A stretch of 37,290 bases of DNA. Origin: Thermoplasmatota archaeon. GTDB lineage: Archaea > Thermoplasmatota > Thermoplasmata > Thermoplasmatales > Thermoplasmataceae. Numbering within the stretch: the first letter of the stretch is position 1; the number at the start of each line of letters is the position of its first letter. Of this stretch, positions 7,687-13,632 are shown in pieces. The translations under genes were made by a program, and so were the position numbers. Under the pieces are notes generated by a model, which was given only the letters and a program-made list of their open reading frames with translations, ran no database searches and was not told the DNA's origin. The stretch covers positions 1 to 37,290 of the forward strand of contig JAMCPQ010000010.1 in the NCBI GenBank assembly GCA_023379825.1, given 5' to 3'.

Positions 7687-8315
7687 CCTCAAATCTGTGG
7701 TTTCTTAAAGGGATAAAGAAAGGCGTACTGACAGAAAAGTTCCCTGCAGAGCCTCCAGAAGAGCCCCCCCTAAGGCCTTCTGTCATGGAGGGGGCAGAAT
7801 ATTCAGAATGTCCCGTGGAGGCCATAGATGCAGAGGGAAAGTGGATAGCAGGGAGGTGCATTTTCTGCAGAAGGTGCGAACCGCATTTCATGCCAACAGG
7901 AAATCAGGATCTCTCTGAGGTCAGGAATTTTTCACCTGATGCAATCAGGAAGTCCTTCTACATTTACCCCCTGGATTCAGGCTCCTGCGGAGCCTGCAAT
8001 ATGGAACTCCTTTCAATATTCAATCCTCAGTATGACGCAAACAGGCTAAGAATATTCATGACAAACTCGCCAAGACATGCTGACGCACTTCTTGTAATGG
8101 GCGTCAGGACAGAAGGGATGGAGAATGTTCTCAGGGAAGCTCTGGATGCAATGCCCGGGCCAAAGGTCATCATTGCAATGGGGGCATGTGCCATCTCAGG
8201 TGGCATCATAGGTACCATGCCACTGGATAAGGAGAAGGTGGCCCTTGAGATTGCCGGATGTCCGCCATCTCCATATACAATTATTTCCGCAATCATGAAA
8301 CTGAGGGGTGACTGA
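7683..8315 (+). CDS. Fused ferredoxin (HyfH-like) and small subunit (HyfI/NuoB-like)
   Basis: The 210 residues contain two subunits normally encoded separately. Residues 1-75 resemble the HycF/HyfH/NuoI ferredoxin: the leading FLKGIKKGVLTEKFP is typical, but only one [4Fe-4S] set remains (Cys43 of CPVEAI plus Cys59, Cys62 and Cys65 of RCIFCRRC). The position where the second cluster's CP would be is EPHFMP. Residues 90-210 are the NuoB-type small subunit with Cys102 and Cys105 (SCGAC), Cys169 (MGACAISGG) and Cys193 (GCPPSP), the ligands of the proximal (N2-like) cluster. The product would thus carry two [4Fe-4S] clusters that pass electrons to the large subunit. It overlaps the large-subunit gene by 4 nt and abuts the HyfB-like gene (TGA-ATG). 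Confidence 0.86.
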   Translation: MTSNLWFLKGIKKGVLTEKFPAEPPEEPPLRPSVMEGAEYSECPVEAIDAEGKWIAGRCIFCRRCEPHFMPTGNQDLSEVRNFSPDAIRKSFYIYPLDSGSCGACNMELLSIFNPQYDANRLRIFMTNSPRHADALLVMGVRTEGMENVLREALDAMPGPKVIIAMGACAISGGIIGTMPLDKEKVALEIAGCPPSPYTIISAIMKLRGD

Positions 8316-10076
8316 ATGTTCTCCTACATACCACTGATAATCGGGGGCATTGCAATTCCAGTATCCATATACAGGAAGAATATTGCACTCCTTCTGATGG
8401 CTGTGGCTTCAGTCATGCTTGCAGCACTGGTCTTCAGGCCCGGAGACCTGATCACATATTTCGTTTTGATAGGTTCAGGGGTATTCTTTGCCACATCAAT
8501 ATACAGCATAAGGTATTCAGACTCTTATGGAAAATGGCTGACTCCACTTTTTCTTTTCACCATAGAGGGTATGCTGATAATACTGGTTTCAAGAAACTAT
8601 CTGGAGCTTATCGCAGGCTGGGAGGTCATGTCAGTTCCGGCATATGCAACAGTTGCACTGAACAAGAGCGAATATTCTCCCTCTTTTGTTTTCATGCTGT
8701 TCAGTGAGATCAGCACATTCTTCATTGTACTTGCCGCAATTCTTTCTTACTTTTCAACTGGAGGAACCAGCCTTTCATTTGTGAATGCCGGCCCTCTTGT
8801 TCTTTTCCTTCTGTCGCTGGGTGCAATGACAAAGATGGGAATCACACCATTCATGATAAGCGAATGGCTGCCAATAGCCCATGGGAATGCACCTGCAAAC
8901 AGCTCTGCAATATTCAGTGCGGGCATGACACTGATGGGTGTTTTCATAATATTCCGCCTTGCTCTGGTGACAACACCCTATCTTCCTCTTGGAATACTGT
9001 TCATGGCAATTGGTGCCATATCTGTTATGTTTGCTGCTCTCTTCGCGTATGTTTCCGAAAACATGAAGATGCTTGGAGGTTTCAGCACCATTGAGAATAA
9101 CGGGGCTATTCTTACCGCGCTTGGTTTATACATTGCGCTTCCTTCTTCACTGAACGTACTCAGGGAATTCGCTCTTATTGTCGTTGTGATATTCTCACTT
9201 GCCCATTCACTGGCCAAGACGGGCCTGTTCATGTATATCGGGGAAACAGGCTCAGAATATTTCAGCGGTGTCGGAGACAGGAAAAACAGGATGAGCACTG
9301 TTGGGGGTATGCTCATAGCAATGTCATTATCGGGATTGTTCCCAACAATAGGAGGGGTCGCAACCTGGATGCTGCTTGAATCCCTCTTCATGGGTGCCTA
9401 CACTGGAGGAATAATAGGGATCGCCTCCATCGGCGCAGGAGTGGTTATTGCAATCGGAGAGGGCCTTGCTTCAGGAGTTATGATGAAAGTCATATCTTTT
9501 ACACAATCCTTCAGGAAGAAGGGGGAAAACGGTGACAGATTTCTTTCAGGTTCTGTTCTTGGAGTAGGGATATCTCTTGTTGCTCTAATGGCAGTGTCCA
9601 CGCTGCTAATACCGTCCGCATTCCTTACGGGAAATCCTTCTGTTCTTGTGTTCAACGGATTCACAATAATGTCAAGCCTCGGTGACGGAACATTTGGTGT
9701 TGTATCGCCATTATACATTGTGGGGCTGATCATAATCTTCTCTTCCGTTTCTATGGCTGTATTTGGAAAAGTTAAAGGGAGGAGGGTCAGACGCTGGAAT
9801 GGAGGCATATCTACTGAGTCCTCCTATAACTCGTTCTCATACTCTAACAATATGAGGATGATGCTCAAAAAGATCCTGAGGACATCCTATTCCGGAGAAA
9901 GTCATCAGATGACAATTACAGATGTGTTCTGGTACACCATGATCTCTGCAACCAGAATATACAGAAAAGCTTCAAGGGCCATCACAATGGGAATAATGAA
10001 CAGTTCCATAGGATGGTATATGATCTATATGATTGTTGGATTTATGATAATATTGATAATAGCCACTTTCGGCTGA
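8316..10076 (+). CDS. Antiporter-like ion-pumping subunit, HyfB/NuoL-like
   Basis: This second, larger antiporter homologue of the operon has 586 residues and about 14-15 membrane segments. The channel Glu103 (LIAGWEVMSVPAY) and Lys173 (GAMTKMGITPFMISEWLPIAHG) are present, with the conserved NAPANSSAIFSAGM segment following. Broken-helix residues appear in SLAHSLAKTGLFMYIG. The C-terminal part contains a charged cytoplasmic stretch (GKVKGRRVRRWNGG) and a final hydrophobic helix, as in HyfB/HycC proteins. With the HyfF-like protein it gives this complex two pumping modules plus the HyfC/E core. It is the last gene of the operon. Its stop codon directly abuts the stop codon of a small gene on the other strand. 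Confidence 0.88.
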   Translation: MFSYIPLIIGGIAIPVSIYRKNIALLLMAVASVMLAALVFRPGDLITYFVLIGSGVFFATSIYSIRYSDSYGKWLTPLFLFTIEGMLIILVSRNYLELIAGWEVMSVPAYATVALNKSEYSPSFVFMLFSEISTFFIVLAAILSYFSTGGTSLSFVNAGPLVLFLLSLGAMTKMGITPFMISEWLPIAHGNAPANSSAIFSAGMTLMGVFIIFRLALVTTPYLPLGILFMAIGAISVMFAALFAYVSENMKMLGGFSTIENNGAILTALGLYIALPSSLNVLREFALIVVVIFSLAHSLAKTGLFMYIGETGSEYFSGVGDRKNRMSTVGGMLIAMSLSGLFPTIGGVATWMLLESLFMGAYTGGIIGIASIGAGVVIAIGEGLASGVMMKVISFTQSFRKKGENGDRFLSGSVLGVGISLVALMAVSTLLIPSAFLTGNPSVLVFNGFTIMSSLGDGTFGVVSPLYIVGLIIIFSSVSMAVFGKVKGRRVRRWNGGISTESSYNSFSYSNNMRMMLKKILRTSYSGESHQMTITDVFWYTMISATRIYRKASRAITMGIMNSSIGWYMIYMIVGFMIILIIATFG

Positions 10077-10247
10077 TTACCATATTACCCATGTGATTGC
10101 AAATGCAGTAAGTATGGCTGCTCCAGTTACCAGAAATGTGAACAGTCTTGTTCCAACAAGATCATCAGGGCTTTCCCTGATCTCAAGGAAGTTCCTGAAT
10201 CCATGGCTCTTCCTGTACCTGTTAACATTTTCATTGTTTGTTATCAT
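10077..10247 (-). CDS. Small single-helix membrane protein (56 aa), unknown function
   Basis: This short ORF encodes a charged N-terminal half (MITNNENVNRYRKSHGF, then LEIRESPDDLVG) and one C-terminal hydrophobic helix (about residues 34-55, ending ITWVIW). Such tail-anchored architecture is coherent and more protein-like than the reading frames on the opposite strand. A TATA-like box on the minus strand (10272-10279, reading TGGTATAA) is centred about 27 nt before the ATG, the usual leaderless spacing here. An in-frame GTG at 10256 could extend it by three residues. It lies tail-to-tail with the HyfB-like gene with no gap. It could be an accessory membrane subunit, but no family is recognised. 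Confidence 0.6.
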   Translation of the reverse strand: MITNNENVNRYRKSHGFRNFLEIRESPDDLVGTRLFTFLVTGAAILTAFAITWVIW

Positions 10248-10271
10248 ATCACTCACTGATTTGTCATCCGG

Positions 10272-10306
10272 TTATACCATTAAATAGTGTAACCTAACAT
10301 ATTAGG
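10272..10306. promoter_or_regulatory. Divergent promoter with overlapping TATA boxes and a palindrome
   Basis: A minus-strand box (about 10272-10279) serves the 56-aa gene and a plus-strand box TTAAATA (10280-10286) lies 27 nt before the ATG at 10310. Between the latter and its start codon is an inverted repeat, CCTAA (10293-10297), CATA, TTAGG (10302-10306), positioned where archaeal repressors often bind. The spacing is seen directly. Regulation is inferred. Confidence 0.45.
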
Positions 10307-10309
10307 CAT

Positions 10310-10381
10310 ATGAAAGAAACGGATCATCAAGAAAAAGTCGCATTAGAAAGGGCCAAGAAGAAAATTATTATTGTTCGTTAA
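10310..10381 (+). CDS. Putative leaderless micro-protein (23 aa)
   Basis: This ORF of 24 codons (MKETDHQEKVALERAKKK, then IIIVR) sits exactly at the distance expected for leaderless initiation from the TATA box at 10280-10286. The peptide is strongly charged and helical in character with a hydrophobic tail. It is unrelated to anything recognised. It may be a true micro-protein or the 5' remnant of a decayed gene, because the following 180 nt contain no continuation. Confidence 0.35.
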   Translation: MKETDHQEKVALERAKKKIIIVR

Positions 10382-10561
10382 ACTCAATTGAACGGGTGAT
10401 CTTTTGACAGATGTATCCATGCATAACCGGGAGTGCGCCAGGCTACTTCTGGTAGCGAAATGAAAATTTTGATCTGGGGGATTTCACTCTGTAGATAGAA
10501 GCGAATCTTTTTATCAGGAGAATAGCGATTTCAGAGATATAAAAAAAGAAAAGTGTTGAAG
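10382..10561 (+). other. Non-coding stretch with orphan ribosome-binding site and hairpin
   Basis: GGTGATC at 10395-10401 matches the archaeal anti-Shine-Dalgarno sequence well. It is followed only by very short frames: a TTG at 10404 gives 19 codons and an ATG at 10411 gives 14. A perfect 5-bp hairpin GCTAC-TTCTG-GTAGC occupies 10442-10456. No known RNA family is recognised, and the segment may be a gene remnant or a small structured RNA. Confidence 0.3.
10541..10552 (-). terminator. Oligo-T terminator after yceI
   Basis: On the minus strand a TTCTTTTTTT-type run lies about 10-20 nt beyond the stop codon of the YceI gene. Archaeal RNA polymerase terminates at such T-tracts. Confidence 0.5.
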
Positions 10562-11110
10562 TCACTCTTCTCTGACAGCTTCGGCATGGACAGTGAGTTT
10601 CACACGATTCCCTACCATAACACCGCCAGTTTCCAGGACACTGTTCCATTTGAGGCCGAACTCTTCCCTGTTTATTTCGCCCTCGACTGTTATGCCCATC
10701 CTTGTCTTTCCGTACGGGTCCTTAATGACTCCTTCCAGTGTCCCCTTCAGTCTGACTTCCTTTGTAACCCCTCTTATCGTCAGGTCACCGTATATGTTGT
10801 ATGAATCGCCAGAGAGCTTTTCAACCCTCTTGGAAACGAACTTAAGGTCCGGGAACTTTTCAGAGTGGAAGAAATCCTCAGACCTGAGATGGCCGTCCCT
10901 CTTCTCGTCCCTTGTGTTCACAGAGGCGGTCTTTATTATTACCTCGGCCTTTGCAAGGTGCAGAGTTTCAGGGTTTCCGATTATGAAGCCCTCCATATGG
11001 TCAAATCTTCCATTCACGTTGGATATCATCATGTGCCTCACAGAGAATTCTGCAGAACTGTGGGACTGATCGAATATCCATTTTGCGTCTTTGGTCTGTT
11101 GTTCTACCAT
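10562..11110 (-). CDS. YceI family protein (polyisoprenoid-binding fold)
   Basis: The 182-residue product has the YceI lipocalin-like beta-barrel signature. The start WIFDQSHSSAEFSVRHM is followed by NGRFDHMEG, the SVNTRDEKRDGHLRSEDFF loop and the FVSKRVEKLSGDSYNIYGD strand pair, then DLTIRGVTKEVRLKG and a final EFGLKWN. YceI proteins bind isoprenoid or amide lipids, including quinones, in a hydrophobic cavity and are linked to quinone transport or stress. No signal peptide is present, so it should be cytoplasmic, as for many archaeal members. A minus-strand TATA box at 11133-11141 lies 26 nt before the ATG, implying a leaderless single-gene transcript ending at the T-run after the stop. A quinone-related role would fit the nearby Ehr complex, but that is inference. 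Confidence 0.9.
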   Translation of the reverse strand: MVEQQTKDAKWIFDQSHSSAEFSVRHMMISNVNGRFDHMEGFIIGNPETLHLAKAEVIIKTASVNTRDEKRDGHLRSEDFFHSEKFPDLKFVSKRVEKLSGDSYNIYGDLTIRGVTKEVRLKGTLEGVIKDPYGKTRMGITVEGEINREEFGLKWNSVLETGGVMVGNRVKLTVHAEAVREE

Positions 11111-11132
11111 GATGGAGGATTAACCAATAGTA

Positions 11133-11141
11133 TTAAAATAT
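11133..11141 (-). promoter_or_regulatory. TATA box of the YceI gene
   Basis: The minus strand reads ATATTTTAA, centred about 27 nt upstream of the ATG at 11110. This fits a leaderless start. Confidence 0.5.
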
Positions 11142-11162
11142 TTCTACTCAATTATGTGTATC

Positions 11163-12074
11163 TTATCTTACCCGCCTTATATTGAATGAACCCAGGTCTA
11201 TTAAACGCCCCTTAGGTATAATATCCACCCATTCCTTTGTCCTGGGGTTCTTGAAGCCTCTGGCTCTGAGGAACTCCCTTGCCTCTTCCAGCTTAAATTC
11301 TATGGATGAATCCATGAAGTAATTCATCCTTTCGTAAATCTGATCTGAAAAAAGACCGCTGTCAAGGCTGTAAATGGCAACACCGCCATCCAGCTTTCTC
11401 TTCTGTGAGAAATGCTGAAGCGTCCTTGTGAGTAGTTTTTCGTCAAGAGACTGGATCCAGCCTGTGAGTGAATAGACAACGGTCACACATTTCCCGTGGC
11501 TTCTGTTGAGTGCTGCGTTCAGCTGATCGATCGTCTTCAGGAAACCGCTCTGGTTTGTAGCTATGGAATCAATCTGCATTGACTTGTTCTCAACAATCTC
11601 TGCAGATATGGCCTTGGAGTAAGTGTCTATGTATCTTATTGTTCCGTTATTCTCATAGAATTCAAGATTTTCCGTGAGCAGGGATAGTTCTTCCCTGATT
11701 GTGTAGATGTCCTTGTCAATCAGAATAACAATAACGGGAAGCCCTTCCTCAATGGATTTTACAATAAAGCTGTTGATCAGTATGTCCTTTGAGGAGAATG
11801 GCGGCCCATTCACAAGGACATTTGATGGAACTGAAAACCCACCGTTAAGGAGATCGTCCAGCTTGGAAGTACCGGTCTTTGCGTACTTCATCTGCTGAGT
11901 AACACCGGAATCCGTTTGTTCTTCTATTCCGGGAGGGAATATTCTCTCGATCTCAGATTCCACCTCACGAAGGGCATTCATGCTCTCCGCAATGTCCTTC
12001 CTGAGTTCACTTCTCATCTCCCTGAGTTTAGCGATGAGTTCTTCTCTGGATTCCTGGCCGTTTCCAGTTTCCAT
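11163..12074 (-). CDS. KaiC/RAD55-like protein with degenerate ATP site
   Basis: The 303-residue protein begins with a charged heptad-rich region (about 8-46) likely to be a coiled coil, followed by a RecA/KaiC-type domain starting at KTGTSKLDDLLNGGF. The Walker A position reads G90-P-P-F-S-S-K96-D97 instead of G-x-x-x-x-G-K-S/T, and the expected Walker B strand (CVTVVYSLTGW, about 196-206) lacks the acidic residue. ATP hydrolysis is therefore doubtful, and a scaffolding or signalling role is more likely. The C-terminal tail (KEWVDIIPKGRLIDLG) is outside the core fold. It lies 9 nt downstream of the enolase-superfamily gene on the same strand with no promoter between, so the two are probably co-transcribed, an unusual pairing. 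Archaeal RAD55-like proteins with altered P-loops exist, but the specific function here is unknown. Confidence 0.65.
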   Translation of the reverse strand: METGNGQESREELIAKLREMRSELRKDIAESMNALREVESEIERIFPPGIEEQTDSGVTQQMKYAKTGTSKLDDLLNGGFSVPSNVLVNGPPFSSKDILINSFIVKSIEEGLPVIVILIDKDIYTIREELSLLTENLEFYENNGTIRYIDTYSKAISAEIVENKSMQIDSIATNQSGFLKTIDQLNAALNRSHGKCVTVVYSLTGWIQSLDEKLLTRTLQHFSQKRKLDGGVAIYSLDSGLFSDQIYERMNYFMDSSIEFKLEEAREFLRARGFKNPRTKEWVDIIPKGRLIDLGSFNIRRVR

Positions 12075-12083
12075 GCCTATACC

Positions 12084-13274
12084 TTATGCCTCCCTGAATG
12101 TACCGGATACAACCCATGGGGGTTCCTTTGGATCGTATGGTTCCATACCATCAACGGCGTTGGACTCAAGAATCTTTTCATTGACATCTATTCCAAGTCC
12201 CGGTTTTCCCGAGAGGGTAAAATAACCTTTCTCCAGCTTGTAACCGCTCCTGACGAGATTCTTCTTCCAGTCAGGCCAGAATGCCTCAAAGCTTTCCTGA
12301 ATAAGGAAGTTATTCAGTGTGGTATCCACATTGAGGGATGCGGCAGTCTGGATGGGTCCAAAGGCATTGTGGAAGGCCACAGGAATGGCAAAAGCTTCCG
12401 CTATTGCGGCCGTTTTCTTGTTCTCCAGAATCCCAAGTGAATTTGTAAGATCAGGCTGTATTATGTCGACCATTCCCTGTGAAATGAATCTTGCAAAATC
12501 AGCCTTGTTGAGAAGCCTTTCTCCCAGTGCTATAGGTGTCCTGACGTATTTCTTAAGCTCCAGAAGTCCGATCTCAAGCTCAGGATGCAGGGGCTCCTCC
12601 ATAAACAGAGGCTCATAAGGATCAAGCGCAGTTCCAGCATCTATTGCAGCCTTAAGTGAAAACCTGCCATGGCACTCAATAAGCAGATCCACCTCATCAC
12701 CAAGTTCATTTCTGAGTGTGGAAACTATATCAACAGCATTTCTAAGCCCTTTCCTTGAGAGCTGATCATAATTGTCTCCGAAAGGATCAAATTTCATAGC
12801 GGTGAATCCCTGCGATACAACTTTCTTTGCCTTTGCAAGGAAATCATCAGGAGTTACGCAGTCAGAATACCATCCGTTGGCATAGGCACGGTGCTTCTTG
12901 GCCACCTCGCCTCCAAGGAGATTGTAAACTGGTGCTCCAAGTGCCTTCCCTATGAGATCCCATGAGGCTATCTCAAATGCGCTGAGGGCAGAGGTGGCCT
13001 CCATGGACTTCGAAAGATAGAACGAGTGTGTATAGAACTCCCTGACATTCTTTTCAACGTTGAAGAAATCCTTGTCCTGGAAGAATCTCTTCACCTCTTC
13101 CATGCTCTCTTTGACGGGCAACGTCATCAATGTAGTGGGTGCCTCCCCAAAACCAACAAGACCATCATCAGTTGTCAGCTTCACCAGAAGAATGGTGGAA
13201 CTCCAGGGAGACGAAATCTCTCTCCCCTTCTCTCCAAGCTCAAGTATTTCAATATTTTTTATCTTTGAACTCAT
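12084..13274 (-). CDS. Enolase-superfamily sugar-acid dehydratase (mandelate racemase/MLE family)
   Basis: The 396-residue protein has the MLE N-terminal capping domain and a barrel domain with the full catalytic set. Lys161 is in MKFDPFGDNYD, Glu200 and His202 in LIECHGRF, Glu226/Glu227 in MEEPLHPE, Glu252 in LGERLLNKADF, Asp275 in QPDLTNSLGI and His302 in HNAFGPIQTAASL. Glu200, the MEEP Glu and Glu252 should bind Mg2+. The layout resembles archaeal gluconate or galactonate dehydratases of about 395 residues, which turn the sugar acid into its 2-keto-3-deoxy form in the non-phosphorylative Entner-Doudoroff pathway used by Thermoplasmatales. Exact substrate specificity cannot be read from sequence. 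The ATG at 13274 is 26 nt from a TATA box (13296-13304), fitting a leaderless mRNA. The KaiC-like gene follows. Confidence 0.82.
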   Translation of the reverse strand: MSSKIKNIEILELGEKGREISSPWSSTILLVKLTTDDGLVGFGEAPTTLMTLPVKESMEEVKRFFQDKDFFNVEKNVREFYTHSFYLSKSMEATSALSAFEIASWDLIGKALGAPVYNLLGGEVAKKHRAYANGWYSDCVTPDDFLAKAKKVVSQGFTAMKFDPFGDNYDQLSRKGLRNAVDIVSTLRNELGDEVDLLIECHGRFSLKAAIDAGTALDPYEPLFMEEPLHPELEIGLLELKKYVRTPIALGERLLNKADFARFISQGMVDIIQPDLTNSLGILENKKTAAIAEAFAIPVAFHNAFGPIQTAASLNVDTTLNNFLIQESFEAFWPDWKKNLVRSGYKLEKGYFTLSGKPGLGIDVNEKILESNAVDGMEPYDPKEPPWVVSGTFREA

Positions 13275-13295
13275 AAATTAGTAAATGGCTGAAAA

Positions 13296-13304
13296 TACTT
13301 AAAG
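13296..13304 (-). promoter_or_regulatory. TATA box of the dehydratase gene
   Basis: The minus strand reads CTTTAAGTA, centred 26 nt from the ATG at 13274, so the transcript should begin at the start codon. Confidence 0.5.
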
Positions 13305-13353
13305 TTATCAAAGCCTGTTAAGTTTAAGGATAAAACTCAGGTTCCTGCATAAG

Positions 13354-13470
13354 ATGAAGCTGCGTATTTTAAGTGGAACAGAGCATAATTTATGGATAAT
13401 ACAGAAATTTCATAATAAATGGCTAATCCAGCATATTCCGGCTCTGGAAAATAATATCATTCCAGTTTGA
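13354..13470 (+). CDS. Putative small leaderless ORF (38 aa) or gene remnant
   Basis: This 38-residue frame starts MKLRILSGTEHNLWIIQK and ends ALENNIIPV. A TATA-like AGTTTAAGG (about 13321-13329) lies 27-29 nt before its ATG. The peptide is rich in aromatic and hydrophobic residues and resembles the start of a larger globular protein rather than a complete domain, so a truncated, decayed gene is an equal possibility. No family is recognised. Confidence 0.25.
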   Translation: MKLRILSGTEHNLWIIQKFHNKWLIQHIPALENNIIPV

Positions 13471-13601
13471 ACAGAAACCGGTATTGCAAGCACATTAATA
13501 ATATATGCCGGAATTTTAATGCGTTTCTTAATTTCTGATGGTGTAAGTCCCTAGTTGTGCATGTCATGTGTTATTATTACCGGGAAGTTTCGTAAATCAT
13601 A

Positions 13602-13610
13602 ATTATATAG
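13602..13610 (+). promoter_or_regulatory. TATA box of the aconitase gene
   Basis: AATTATATA is centred at 13606, 27 nt before the ATG at 13633. An upstream in-frame ATG at 13624 would lie before the predicted transcript start, so the promoter decides in favour of 13633. Confidence 0.55.
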
Positions 13611-13632
13611 ATGAAATGTCAGAATGGTATTT

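Larger units (their letters stand above)
13275..13632. other. Divergent intergenic region between dehydratase and aconitase
   Basis: This gap of 358 nt holds the leaderless promoters of both flanking genes at its ends: a minus-strand TATA at 13296-13304 and a plus-strand TATA at 13602-13610. The middle is AT-rich and holds one 38-codon frame, described separately. No tRNA or known RNA motif was seen. Confidence 0.6.

Noticed and set aside
10093-10287. 64-codon plus-strand frame after the HyfB-like gene
   Set aside because: It mirrors the 56-aa minus-strand gene, which has better composition, a coherent membrane helix and correctly spaced promoter.
12084-13274. DgcA-type N-acyl-D-glutamate racemase partner for the DUF1611 protein
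   Set aside because: It is 10 kb away on the other strand, and its KFDP, ECHGRF and HNAFGP motifs fit sugar-acid dehydratases better.
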